A stretch of DNA of 64,000 nucleotides from the NCBI GenBank assembly GCA_002729525.1, contig PBYI01000008.1:1-64000 (forward strand), given 5' to 3'. Below, in pieces: positions 45,545 through 54,521 of the stretch (positions are counted from its first letter, which is position 1; each line of letters begins with the position of its first letter). The translations under genes were made by a program, and so were the position numbers. The notes below the pieces were generated by a model. The model was not told where the DNA came from and did not search any database. It saw nothing but the letters and a program-made list of their open reading frames with translations. The DNA is from Nocardioides sp. (GTDB lineage: Bacteria > Actinomycetota > Actinomycetes > Propionibacteriales > Nocardioidaceae).

Positions 45545-46818
45545 GACCAGGTCTCCTCTCCGCTGTCCTCACCGTCGACGCCGGCTCCGGCCGACGTGCG
45601 CTGCGCCACGCTACCGGTGTCGGCCAACGGGTTGGTGCCCCGGAGCCAGGTGACCTCGCCCGTGGTGCGGTCCCACGACGCGACCGGCGCGTCGAAGCCC
45701 GGCGCCGCGCGCGGCGGGATGTTCTGCGAGCCGCGGGCGTTGGTGGCGGAGGCCGGCTCGGTGCAGCGGGCGCCCTCGTTCATCTTCCGGTTCGAGCCGT
45801 CCGACGGCGTGCGCTTGTCGGTGCCCTGGTAGCCGCCGTAGCACGGACGGGAGTCGGTGATGATCAGGCCGAAGTGCGCGTCGTACAGGCCGGTGTCCGG
45901 GTCGGGCGAGACGACGGTGAAGCCACCCTCGACGACGTACGGGTAGAGCACCAGCACCTGCTGCACGCCCGGGAGACGCTTGACGAAGATCTCGCCGGTC
46001 GTGACCAGGTTGTTGAGGAGGTCGCCGAGCTCGACCCGGTTGTCCTCGATGAGGCGACGCAGCTGGTTGACGGTGCCCGAGCCGGTGTCGATGACCGTGC
46101 GGAGGTCGTCGTCGGAGGCCACGAGCGTGTCACTGAACAGCAGGAGCTGGTCGGCGAAGGTCCGCAGCGCGGGCTCGGAGTCGAGCTGGGTGCGCAGCAC
46201 CGTGTCGCCGTCGCGGATGAGCTTCGTCGTGGTGTCGAAGTTCTGGTCGGCCGCCTCGATGAAGGAGTTGCCGGTGTCGATGATGCGCTGGAGGTCCTCA
46301 CCGGTGCCGCCGAAGGCCGCGCCGAGCTCGGACACGGTGGTGCGCATCGCGTCCTTGTCGATCGAGGAGACGGTGTTCGACAGGTTGGTCAGCAGCGTCT
46401 CGGTGCGGATCGGGGTGGTGGTCATCTCGACCGGCACCTCGCTGCCCTCGGTGAGGAACGGACCGTCGTCGACCTGCGGCTGCAGCTCGACGTACTGCTC
46501 GCCGACGGCGGAGCGGTTGCCGACGACCGCGGCGCTCTCCTCGGGGATGTCGTCGTACTCGTTGAGGACCTCGAGCACCGCGTCGACGCCCTGGTCGGTG
46601 AGGACCATGCTGTCGACGCTGCCGACGGTCACGCCGCGGTAGGTCACCTCGGCTCCGGCGAACAGGCCACCGGACTCGGCGAGGTGCACGGTGACCTCGT
46701 AGCTGTCGTCGTAGAACAGCCGGTCGAGCTGGGCGTAGCGCGCGCCGACGTAGGTCACGCCGAGCAGCGTGATGACGACGAAGACCAGCAGCTGGATCTT
46801 GGTGCGGCGGGTGATCAC
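45511..46818 (-). CDS. mceF: Mce family protein, sixth in operon (MceF position)
   Basis: 435 residues, GTG start overlapping the MceE stop. An N-terminal membrane helix (QLLVFVVITLLGVTYVGA, about residues 8-25) is followed by the MCE/MlaD beta-barrel domain (about 38-115; YEVTVHLAESGGLFAGAEVTYRG region) and the long helical part (about 140-300) that builds the periplasmic channel in assembled Mce complexes. The C-terminal 120 residues are a Pro/Gly/Thr-rich tail with two Cys (RPCYGGY and ARCTEP). Mce1-type complexes import fatty acids and Mce4 imports sterols; this operon's substrate is not known. Confidence 0.92.
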   Translation of the reverse strand: MITRRTKIQLLVFVVITLLGVTYVGARYAQLDRLFYDDSYEVTVHLAESGGLFAGAEVTYRGVTVGSVDSMVLTDQGVDAVLEVLNEYDDIPEESAAVVGNRSAVGEQYVELQPQVDDGPFLTEGSEVPVEMTTTPIRTETLLTNLSNTVSSIDKDAMRTTVSELGAAFGGTGEDLQRIIDTGNSFIEAADQNFDTTTKLIRDGDTVLRTQLDSEPALRTFADQLLLFSDTLVASDDDLRTVIDTGSGTVNQLRRLIEDNRVELGDLLNNLVTTGEIFVKRLPGVQQVLVLYPYVVEGGFTVVSPDPDTGLYDAHFGLIITDSRPCYGGYQGTDKRTPSDGSNRKMNEGARCTEPASATNARGSQNIPPRAAPGFDAPVASWDRTTGEVTWLRGTNPLADTGSVAQRTSAGAGVDGEDSGEETWSWLLGEPMGLD

Positions 46819-48320
46819 GAGGCCACCACCAGACCGGGGGTCAGCAGCTGCACGAGGGCCGGGTCATAGGTCTCCATCAGCTCCGCCAGGGTGGGTCCGG
46901 TCGTGGTGCTGCCGGACGGAGCAGCACGGTTGAGCAGGCCGCCCCCACCCGAGCCCGAGCCGGACAGACCGCCGAGGAGACCACCGAGGCCACCGTCGCC
47001 GGAGCCGCCCGTGCCGGGCAGGTCGGGCAGGTCGGGCAGGTCGGGGAGATCAGGAAGGCCGCCGCCGCCCCCGCCGTTGCCGCCTCCGCCAGTGGACGGG
47101 CAGAGCCCGCCGAGGGGCAGGTTGACCGCGGTGCAGACGTCCTCGAGGAGGCCGGCCGGGAGGTCCTGGCAGGTGGCGAACGACGGGTCGTTGACGCAGC
47201 CCGCGAGGGTGTCCTGGGCGTCCTGGCACAGCGTGATCGTGTCGAGGACCTCGTCGAGCGGGATGTCGTCGGGGATGTTGTTGAGCAGCTCGCAGGGCAC
47301 GCCCGGGAGATCGGGGAGGGTGTCCGTCGAGCGCAGGTCGATGTCGAGCTGCACCGAGAGGTTGGTGTAGTCGCCCATGTGCAGGTTGCGCGCGACCTGG
47401 GGGTCGCGACCGACGACCTCGTCGACGAACGGGTAGGTCAGGAAGACGTTGAAGGCGTTGACGAAGTCGTCTCCGGAGTCCGACAGCTTGGTCAGCACCG
47501 GCTGCAGCTGGCGCAGCGACTCGATCGTCACGGTCTTGCTGCGGTTGATGACGCGGACGCCGACGCCGCTGAGGCGGTCGAGGGCCCGCAGCATCTTCAC
47601 CAGGTCGCCGCGCTGCCGGTTGAGCGAGTTGAGCGCGCTGGGCAGTTCCTCCAGTGCGGAGTCGATGCTCCCCTGCTGGCGCCGTACCTGGATCGCGAGC
47701 CGGTTGAGGGCCCGGATCGAGGCGACGATGTCGTCCTTGTTGTCGTCGAGCTGACCGATGAAGATGTCGAGCTGCGACAGCACCGAGCGCACGGTGCTCT
47801 CGCGGCCGCCCAGCGCCTTGTTGAGCTCCTGGGCGATCGTGCGCAGCTGCGCGACGCCGCCGCCGTTGAGCAGCAGGCTGAGCGCGGAGAGCACCTCCTC
47901 GACCTCCGGGTTGTCGCCCGTGCGGTCGATCGGGATGGTGTCCTCGTCGGACAGCTCGCCGAACGCGTCGGCGTCGGCCGGCGCGGCCAGCGACACGAAC
48001 TTCTCACCGAGCAGGCTGGTCTGACGGATCTCGGCTCGGGTGTTCTCGGGGAGCCCGAGGTCGCCGCGCACCAGGATCGTCACCTCCGCGCGGTAGCCGT
48101 CGAGGCGGATGTCGGTGACGCGCCCGACCGAGATGTCGTTGACCTTCACCGCGGACTGCGGCACCAGGTCGAGGACGTCGACGAACTCGACGGTGACCTC
48201 GATCGGGTCGTCGCCGACGTCGGCGCCGCCCGGCAGCGGGAGGCTGTAGACGTCGAAGTCGCAGGCGGTGAGGCCCATGCTGGCCACCAGCACCGCGACG
48301 AGCATCCGGAGCTTCCTCAT
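46815..48320 (-). CDS. mceE: Mce family lipoprotein, fifth in operon (MceE position)
   Basis: 501 residues from ATG 48320 (TGATG with the previous stop; GTG 48323 also possible). The lipobox GLTAC (Cys about residue 20) marks the lipoprotein subunit that is characteristic of MceE. The MCE domain (about 36-115) and the helical channel region (about 140-320) follow. A Cys-rich segment (about 330-395; six or more Cys) and a Gly/Leu/Pro/Asp low-complexity part with four L-P-D repeats (DNA 9-bp repeats about 47020-47058) precede the C-terminus. No Mce substrate can be read from it. Confidence 0.92.
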   Translation of the reverse strand: MRKLRMLVAVLVASMGLTACDFDVYSLPLPGGADVGDDPIEVTVEFVDVLDLVPQSAVKVNDISVGRVTDIRLDGYRAEVTILVRGDLGLPENTRAEIRQTSLLGEKFVSLAAPADADAFGELSDEDTIPIDRTGDNPEVEEVLSALSLLLNGGGVAQLRTIAQELNKALGGRESTVRSVLSQLDIFIGQLDDNKDDIVASIRALNRLAIQVRRQQGSIDSALEELPSALNSLNRQRGDLVKMLRALDRLSGVGVRVINRSKTVTIESLRQLQPVLTKLSDSGDDFVNAFNVFLTYPFVDEVVGRDPQVARNLHMGDYTNLSVQLDIDLRSTDTLPDLPGVPCELLNNIPDDIPLDEVLDTITLCQDAQDTLAGCVNDPSFATCQDLPAGLLEDVCTAVNLPLGGLCPSTGGGGNGGGGGGLPDLPDLPDLPDLPGTGGSGDGGLGGLLGGLSGSGSGGGGLLNRAAPSGSTTTGPTLAELMETYDPALVQLLTPGLVVAS

Positions 48321-49453
48321 CACTCACCCACCTCCACGAGACCGCCGAGGCTGGGGTCGTAGGGCTGCATCGCGCTCCCGGTGCCGAACGGCGCGTTGCG
48401 CGGGAGCGGCAGCGACTGCACGAGGTCGCACAGGTCGCCGTTCGGGTCGTTGGCCGCGACCAGCGAGCACAGGAACAGCGACGGGTTGGACACGATCTCC
48501 TGCTCCAGGTTGCCGACGTTGGCGTTCGTGTCGAGCGTGCCCGCGTCGGGGTTGTAGGTGAGCTGGAGGTTGTTCAGCGCGACCGGCGCCACCCGCAGCG
48601 TCTCGTCGAGCTCGTCGCGCCGCTTGACCAGCACCTTGGCGACGCGGTTGAGGCCGCGGATGTCCTTGGTGAGGATCGTGCGGTTCTGGCGGACGAACCG
48701 GCCGACCTCGCCGAGCGCCGTGCCGAGGTTGTCCAGCGCCTTGGCCAGGTCGGTGCGCTCGCCGGCGAGCATGGTGGAGACGCTGGCGAGCGAGGTGTTG
48801 AAGCGGCGGACGACGCCGTCGTTGCGGGCCAGGGTGGAGACGAACTTCTGCAGCTCGGCGGTCGAGCCGAACAGCTCGTCCTTGTTGTCGTCGAGGGTCT
48901 GGCTCAGGCGGCTGAAGTCCTCGATGGTCTGGTGGAACTTCGCGCCCTGGCCGCCGAAGTTGGCGGCGGTGACCTGGAGCAGGTCGTTGAGCGCGCCCTT
49001 GGAGTTGGCGCCGTCGGGGCCGAGGGCGACGGTCAGCCGGTCGAGGCTGCCGTAGATCTCGTCGAGCTCCAGCGGCACGGCCGTGCTGCCCTCGGCGAGC
49101 ACGGCGTCGTCCTGCATCACCTCACCCGAGGAGTACGCCGGGGAGAGCTGGACGTAGCGGTCACCGACGATCGACGGCGCGACGATCATGGCCTGGGCGT
49201 CGGCGGGGACCTTGATGTCGCCGTCGTAGGTCATCGTGACCCGGACCGAGGTGCCGTCGGGCACGACGGTGTCGACGGTGCCGACCGGCACGCCGAGCAC
49301 GCGGACGTCACTGCCCTCGTAGAGCGACACGGTGCGCGGGAAGTAGGCGGTGACGGTCTTCTTCCCGTCGCCGTCGCCGAGGAACACGAACGCCGCGGTG
49401 GCCAGCACGGCCACGGCGATGAGCGGTCCGAGGAAACGCTGCAGGGTGCTCAT
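48320..49453 (-). CDS. mceD: Mce family protein, fourth in operon (MceD position)
   Basis: 377 residues, ATG 49453 overlapping the previous stop (ATGA); upstream in-frame codons are shadow of that gene. Membrane helix at about residues 8-24, then the MCE domain with VTAYFPRTVSLYEGSDVRVLG (first 20: VTAYFPRTVSLYEGSDVRVL) at about 38-60, and a helical region to about 300. The tail contains two Cys (FLCSL and DLCDL) and ends in GLVEVGE. One of six subunits expected to form a hexameric barrel. Confidence 0.92.
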   Translation of the reverse strand: MSTLQRFLGPLIAVAVLATAAFVFLGDGDGKKTVTAYFPRTVSLYEGSDVRVLGVPVGTVDTVVPDGTSVRVTMTYDGDIKVPADAQAMIVAPSIVGDRYVQLSPAYSSGEVMQDDAVLAEGSTAVPLELDEIYGSLDRLTVALGPDGANSKGALNDLLQVTAANFGGQGAKFHQTIEDFSRLSQTLDDNKDELFGSTAELQKFVSTLARNDGVVRRFNTSLASVSTMLAGERTDLAKALDNLGTALGEVGRFVRQNRTILTKDIRGLNRVAKVLVKRRDELDETLRVAPVALNNLQLTYNPDAGTLDTNANVGNLEQEIVSNPSLFLCSLVAANDPNGDLCDLVQSLPLPRNAPFGTGSAMQPYDPSLGGLVEVGE

Positions 49454-50472
49454 CGGCCACCTCCTGCCGCTGCACGGTTGGTCGGGTTGAGGGTGTCTGC
49501 GACGCCGCCGAGGGTCGGCACGGGCGGCAGGTTGTAGATGTAGGTGTCGAACCACGGGCCGGTGCCGAGCGTGTTGTTGAAGACCCGGTAGAACGGTGCC
49601 ATCAGCCGCAGGCTGTCGTCGATGTTGTCCTCGTTCTTGTTGAGCACGTCGAGCACGCTCTTGAGCTGGGTCAGCGCCGGCTTGAGGTCGCCCCGGCTCT
49701 GGCGCACCAGCAGCGTCAGCTCGCGCGAGAGCGTCTGGGTCGCCACGAGCACCTGGTGGATGTCGTCACGTCGAGTGACCAGGGCACGGAAGAGCACGTC
49801 GGAGTCGCGCATCAGCGCGATGATGTCGTCGTCGCGGTCGTCGAGGACGGTCGACACCCGGCGCAGGTTCTTCAGCAGCGAGTTGATCTGGCGGTCACGT
49901 CGGGCGATGTTGCGCGAGAGCGCCGAGACACCGGTCAGGGCGCTGCGGAACTCCTCGGGGGTGTCGCGGGTCAGGTCGGCGAGCGTGGTCAGCGACTGGG
50001 CGAGCTGGTCGGTGTCGATCTCCGCCGACGTCTCGGCCAGGCCCTCGAAGGCGTCGACGACGTCGTACGGCGAGGAGGTGCGGTCGGAGGGGATCGTCGT
50101 CTCCTCCGCGAGCTGGCCGTCGCCGGCGGGCTCGAGGGAGAGGAACATGTCGCCGAGCAGGGTCTTCACCTTGATCGCAGCTCGCGACTCGGTGCCGAAG
50201 CCGTCGTCGGTCTCGACGCGGAAGGTCACCCGGACCTCGCCCTTCGACTGGTCGAGCGCGATGTCCTCGACGCGGCCGACCCGGACACCGGCGAGGCGGA
50301 CCTCGTCGTCGGCCTTGAGGCCGCCGGCCTCCTCGAAGTTGGCGTAGTAGATCGTGCCGCCGCCGATGATCGGCAGGTCGGAGGCGCGGAACGCGGCGAC
50401 CAGCAGCAGCACCAGCACGGTGATGCTGACCGCGCCGATGACCACGGGGTTGCGCTCGCGGAACGGCTTCAT
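49450..50472 (-). CDS. mceC: Mce family protein, third in operon (MceC position)
   Basis: 340 residues, ATG 50472 with a strong GAGGGGGG ribosome-binding site about seven bases upstream. It is the only mce gene here with a gap (67 bp) before it. N-terminal helix (IGAVSITVLVLLLVAAF, about residues 12-28), MCE domain (about 38-118), helical region (about 135-300) and a short Pro/Gly tail. Part of the same Mce complex. Confidence 0.92.
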   Translation of the reverse strand: MKPFRERNPVVIGAVSITVLVLLLVAAFRASDLPIIGGGTIYYANFEEAGGLKADDEVRLAGVRVGRVEDIALDQSKGEVRVTFRVETDDGFGTESRAAIKVKTLLGDMFLSLEPAGDGQLAEETTIPSDRTSSPYDVVDAFEGLAETSAEIDTDQLAQSLTTLADLTRDTPEEFRSALTGVSALSRNIARRDRQINSLLKNLRRVSTVLDDRDDDIIALMRDSDVLFRALVTRRDDIHQVLVATQTLSRELTLLVRQSRGDLKPALTQLKSVLDVLNKNEDNIDDSLRLMAPFYRVFNNTLGTGPWFDTYIYNLPPVPTLGGVADTLNPTNRAAAGGGR

Positions 50473-50539
50473 CGCGGACCCCCCTCGGACTCGGTGCGGG
50501 CATGTGTGCAGGCGTGAGTGCGGACGTGCGGACGGCGGG

Positions 50540-51571
50540 TCATCCGAGATCACACCTCTCGGCACCCACGGAGTAGTCGACCGGGACGGTCACCCCGGGC
50601 AGGCGCACCCGGCCCTTGAAGTCGCAGAGGTAGAAGTTGAACCACGAGCCGTAGATCGCGGTGCGGCCGACCTTCTCGAGCTTGATCGGCAGCACCTGGA
50701 GCGCGCGGTCGAGCTCGGCCTTGTTGTCGTCGATGTTCTTCGTCAGGCGGCGCAGCTGCTTGATGTCCTCGACGAACGGCGGCCGGATGCCCTCGGCGAG
50801 CTCGGCGGTGCGCGTCGACAGCGTGGAGATGCCGTCGAGGGAGTCGAGGATCGCGTTGCGGTCGTTCTTCAGACCGCGCACGAGCCGGCGGAAGCTCTTG
50901 ATGAGCGCCGTGAGCTGCTGGTCGCGGTCGGCGATGTGGTCGAGCACGTAGTCGAGGTTGTCGAGCAGCTCGCCGATCACCTGGTCGCGGTTGGCGAGCT
51001 CCTGGGTGACCGAGGCCGTGCTGGTCAGCAGGCTCTCCAGCGTGCCGCCCTGGCCCTGGAAGACCTGGACGACCTCGAACGACAGCTGGTTGAGGTCGTC
51101 GGGGGTCAGCGCCTCGAATAGCGGCTGGAAGCCGTTGAAGAGCACGGTGAGGTCGAGTGCCGGCTCGGTGCGCGACACCGGGATCGTCGCGTCGGCGTCC
51201 TGGACCGCGGCGTTGCCGATGCCCTCGCTGAGCTGGAGGTAGCGCTGGCCGACGAGGTTGCGGTAGCGGATGGCGATGGTGGTCGCCTGGCTGACGCGGG
51301 TGGTGTCCTCGACGGTGAAGGTGACCTTCGCGCGGTCGCCGTCGACGACGTCGATGTCCTCGACACTGCCGACGCGGACGCCGGCCACCCGGACATCGTC
51401 GCCCGCGACGACCCCCGTGGCGTCGACGAAGACGGCGCTGTAGGTCGTCTTGGCGCTGAAGCTGAGGTTGCCGACCGTCACGATCAGCACGCCGGTGGCG
51501 AGGCTGGTGACCAGCACGAAGACGACGAGCTTGATCAGGTCGACGGTGGTCTTGGCGTCGAGGAGCTTCAT
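50540..51571 (-). CDS. mceB: Mce family protein, second in operon (MceB position)
   Basis: 343 residues, ATG overlapping the MceA stop. N-terminal helix (LIKLVVFVLVTSLATGVLIV, about residues 13-32), MCE domain with YSAVFVDATGVVAGDDVRVA (about 44-63), helical region and a short tail with two Cys (YLCDFK and ERCDLG) that may pair. The YGSWFNFYLCD block near the end is a common MceB feature. Confidence 0.93.
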   Translation of the reverse strand: MKLLDAKTTVDLIKLVVFVLVTSLATGVLIVTVGNLSFSAKTTYSAVFVDATGVVAGDDVRVAGVRVGSVEDIDVVDGDRAKVTFTVEDTTRVSQATTIAIRYRNLVGQRYLQLSEGIGNAAVQDADATIPVSRTEPALDLTVLFNGFQPLFEALTPDDLNQLSFEVVQVFQGQGGTLESLLTSTASVTQELANRDQVIGELLDNLDYVLDHIADRDQQLTALIKSFRRLVRGLKNDRNAILDSLDGISTLSTRTAELAEGIRPPFVEDIKQLRRLTKNIDDNKAELDRALQVLPIKLEKVGRTAIYGSWFNFYLCDFKGRVRLPGVTVPVDYSVGAERCDLG

Positions 51572-52866
51572 CGCAGCGACACCTCCGCCCCACGCGTCAT
51601 CGGACCCACCAGCAGCGCACCGAGGTCGCCGACCTCCTCCGGCTCCACGCCGAGGGCCGGCGCGAGCAGGTCGCGGTAGAAGGTCGCGTCGTCGCTGCCG
51701 CCGACCTCGCCGGTGGCCGACACGGCCGGACCGGGCGCCACCCGCGTAGTGCCCTTGCCGGTCGGCTCGTCGACGCCGTCATCGAAGTTGGGCACCCGGG
51801 TGTTCGGGTTGGCCTGGCTCCACGGCGGGTTGGGCAGGTGCAGGCAGTTGGGACCGCGGTTCTCGCCGACCCGCGGCTTGTCGGCCGGGGTGTAGCGGCG
51901 CGGCTGGCGCGGCAGCGTCTCCAGGACGATGTGGAGCTTGTAGTTGCGGAACGCCTCGGCCTGGAGCTTGCCCGCGCCGACGACACCGGCGAGCAGGCAC
52001 GGGAACTCGGTGGAGTAGCGCGAGAGGACCCGCAGCTGCGCCCGGCTGAGCTCACCGACGCGCACGAGGTTGTCCTCGTTGTCGGCGAGGAAGGTGCGCG
52101 TGGTGTCGGAGAACGACGCGACGTCCTGGAAGAGCGCGTTGAGCTTGGCCTCGCGCGACTCCAGGGTCTGCATCGTCACGATGGTGTTGTCGAGGATGTC
52201 GGCCACCTGCGGGAGCACGTCGTCGTACAGGTCGGAGACCTGGGTGGTCAGGCGGAGGTCCTCGATGAGTGCCGGGACCTCGGGGTTGAACCGCTTGAGG
52301 TAGGAGTCGAGCGTCTCGAGGTTCTCGCCGATCTGGTCGCCCCGACCCCGCAGCGCCGTCGCGATCGCGTTGAGCGTCATGTTGAGGTCGCCCGGGCGCA
52401 CGGCCGTCAGCAGCGGGTAGAGGTCGGAGAGGACCTTCTCGACCTCGATCGAGACGTCGGTGCGCTCGATGACGTCGCCGGCGGCGAGCTCGCCCTGCGG
52501 CTGGTCGGGGAGCACCAGCGAGACGTACTTCTCGCCGAAGAGCGTCTTCGGGACGATCGAGCCGGTGACGTTCTCCGGCAGCGACATCGTGTCGAGCTTG
52601 TCGGGGAACAGGCCGAGGGTGATCTCGGCGCTCTCGCCGCCGTTGACCGGCTCGAAGTCGAGGACCTCGCCGATGATGACCCCGCGGACCTTGACGTCGC
52701 CGCGCTCGGGGAGCTGCAGGCCGATCGTCGAGGTCTCGAGGGTCACCTCCTCGTAGTCGGTGAACTTCTTCGTGAACACCGCGTAGGTCAGGTAGACCGA
52801 CAGCACGAGCAGGGCGAGGAACGCCGTGCCGAGCACGCGCGGGTGCCACCAGATGGGTTGCTTCAT
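51568..52866 (-). CDS. mceA: Mce family protein, first in operon (MceA position)
   Basis: 432 residues. N-terminal helix (LGTAFLALLVLSVYLTYAVF, about residues 12-31), MCE domain (about 40-120; QLPERGDVKVRGVIIGEV), helical channel region (about 150-290), a FPCLLAG segment and a Pro/Arg-rich tail with GPNCLHLP. Ten bases after the YrbEB stop. The first Mce subunit usually sits next to the permeases in operon order, as here. Confidence 0.93.
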   Translation of the reverse strand: MKQPIWWHPRVLGTAFLALLVLSVYLTYAVFTKKFTDYEEVTLETSTIGLQLPERGDVKVRGVIIGEVLDFEPVNGGESAEITLGLFPDKLDTMSLPENVTGSIVPKTLFGEKYVSLVLPDQPQGELAAGDVIERTDVSIEVEKVLSDLYPLLTAVRPGDLNMTLNAIATALRGRGDQIGENLETLDSYLKRFNPEVPALIEDLRLTTQVSDLYDDVLPQVADILDNTIVTMQTLESREAKLNALFQDVASFSDTTRTFLADNEDNLVRVGELSRAQLRVLSRYSTEFPCLLAGVVGAGKLQAEAFRNYKLHIVLETLPRQPRRYTPADKPRVGENRGPNCLHLPNPPWSQANPNTRVPNFDDGVDEPTGKGTTRVAPGPAVSATGEVGGSDDATFYRDLLAPALGVEPEEVGDLGALLVGPMTRGAEVSLR

Positions 52867-52876
52867 GACTCGCCCC

Positions 52877-53710
52877 TCACCCGGCCAACCGGACGGTCGT
52901 GGACGCGCCCCAGATCGCCATGGACAGGAACAGGTCGATCACGTTGACCGCCACGATGCTCGTGCGGACCGCGCGGCCCACGGCGGTGCCCACGCCGGCG
53001 GGACCGCCGGAGGCGTTGTAGCCGTAGTAGCAGTGGATCAGGATGACCACGACGGCGAAGATCAGCACCTTGCCGAAGGACCACAGCACGTCGCCCGGCG
53101 GCAGGAACTGGTTGAAGTAGTGGTCGTAGGTGCCCGGTGACTGCCCGTAGAACTGGGTGATCACCAGCCGGCTGGCGAGGTAGGACGACAGCAGGCCCAC
53201 GACGTACAGCGGGACGATCGCGATGAGACCGCCCAGGATGCGGGTCGTGACGAGGAACGGCATCGAGGGGATCGCCATCACCTCGAGGGCGTCGACCTCC
53301 TCGGAGATCCGCATCGCGCCGAGCTGGGCGGTGAAGCCGCAGCCGACCGTCGCGGCCAGGGCGATGCCGGCGACCAGCGGCGCGATCTCACGGGTGTTGA
53401 AGTACGCCGAGACGAAGCCGGCGAACGGTGCCGTGCCGAGCTGGTCGAGCGCGGCGTACCCGGACAGGCCGACCTGGGCGCCGGTGAAGAAGGTCATGCC
53501 GATGATGACGCCGACGGTGCCGCCGATGACGGCCAGCGCGCCCGAGCCGAGGGTGACCTCGGCGAGGATGCGCATGACCTCCTTCGGGTAGCGCACGGCC
53601 GACTTCGGCGTCGCCGCGAGGGCGCGCAGGTAGAACGCCAGCTGCTCGCCGAGGTTGTCGACGCTGGACAGGGGGCGGCGGTAGACGCCGCGCAGGTCGA
53701 GGTTCGCCAT
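52877..53710 (-). CDS. Mce transporter permease, YrbEB/MlaE family
   Basis: 277 residues, about five or six membrane helices. The MlaE/DUF140 signature is present around SEEVDALEVMAIPSMPFLVT (about residues 135-155), the EQ-loop-like segment that contacts the ATPase. The N-terminal amphipathic helix fits membrane-surface placement. Pairs with YrbEA to form the permease dimer of the Mce importer. Confidence 0.94.
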   Translation of the reverse strand: MANLDLRGVYRRPLSSVDNLGEQLAFYLRALAATPKSAVRYPKEVMRILAEVTLGSGALAVIGGTVGVIIGMTFFTGAQVGLSGYAALDQLGTAPFAGFVSAYFNTREIAPLVAGIALAATVGCGFTAQLGAMRISEEVDALEVMAIPSMPFLVTTRILGGLIAIVPLYVVGLLSSYLASRLVITQFYGQSPGTYDHYFNQFLPPGDVLWSFGKVLIFAVVVILIHCYYGYNASGGPAGVGTAVGRAVRTSIVAVNVIDLFLSMAIWGASTTVRLAG

Positions 53711-53723
53711 GTCGTCTCCTCCC

Positions 53724-54509
53724 TCAGCCGTTCTTCGGGGGGACGATCTCGAGGTAGACCGCGCTCAGGACGAAGTTGACGACGAACAGCAGCAGGAACG
53801 TGATGACGACGGACTCGTTCACCGCGTCGCCCACGCCCTTCGGTCCGCCACCGGCGGTCATGCCCTTGTACGACGCCACGACCGCAGCGATCAGGCCGAA
53901 GATGGCGGCCTTGATGAGGCCGATCCACAGGTCGGGCAGCTGCGCCAACGCGGTGAAGCTGGCGAGGTACGCACCCGGCGTGCCGTCCTGGAGGATCACG
54001 TTGAAGACGTATCCGCCGGCCACGCCGACGACGCTCACCATGCCGTTGAGGAAGACCGCGACCAGGATCGTGCCGAGCACGCGCGGCACGACCAGGCGCT
54101 GGATCGGGTCGATGCCCAGCACCATCATCGCGTCGAGCTCCTCGCGGATCTTGCGGGCGCCGAGGTCGGCGGCGATCGCGGAGCCGCCCGCCCCGGCGAT
54201 CAGCAGAGCCGTGCCGATGGGCGCCGCCTGCTGGACCACCGCCAGGACCGACGCCGAACCGGTGAAGGACTGGGCGCCGAACTGCTTGATCAGGCCACCC
54301 ACCTGCAGCGCGATGACCGCGCCGAACGGGATGGCGACCAGTGCGGTCGGGATGATCGTCACCGAGGCGACGAACCACGCCTGCTGGATGAACTCACGCA
54401 GCTGGAAGGGACGGCGGAAGAGCCCGCGGCCGACGTCGAGACCGAAGGCGAAGAGCTTGCCCGCGGTGCCGACCGGCGCGAGGAGGCGCGTCGAGGTCGA
54501 GGATGCCAC
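53724..54509 (-). CDS. Mce transporter permease, YrbEA/MlaE family
   Basis: 261 residues. Same fold as the next gene product: amphipathic start (GKLFAFGLDVGRGLFRRPFQ), about six helices, and the conserved REELDAMMVLGIDPIQRLVV (about residues 125-144). The central GGSAIAADLGARK loop is typical of YrbEA. It lies 12 bp after mkl. Confidence 0.94.
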   Translation of the reverse strand: MASSTSTRLLAPVGTAGKLFAFGLDVGRGLFRRPFQLREFIQQAWFVASVTIIPTALVAIPFGAVIALQVGGLIKQFGAQSFTGSASVLAVVQQAAPIGTALLIAGAGGSAIAADLGARKIREELDAMMVLGIDPIQRLVVPRVLGTILVAVFLNGMVSVVGVAGGYVFNVILQDGTPGAYLASFTALAQLPDLWIGLIKAAIFGLIAAVVASYKGMTAGGGPKGVGDAVNESVVITFLLLFVVNFVLSAVYLEIVPPKNG

Positions 54510-54521
54510 CAGAGTCGCCCG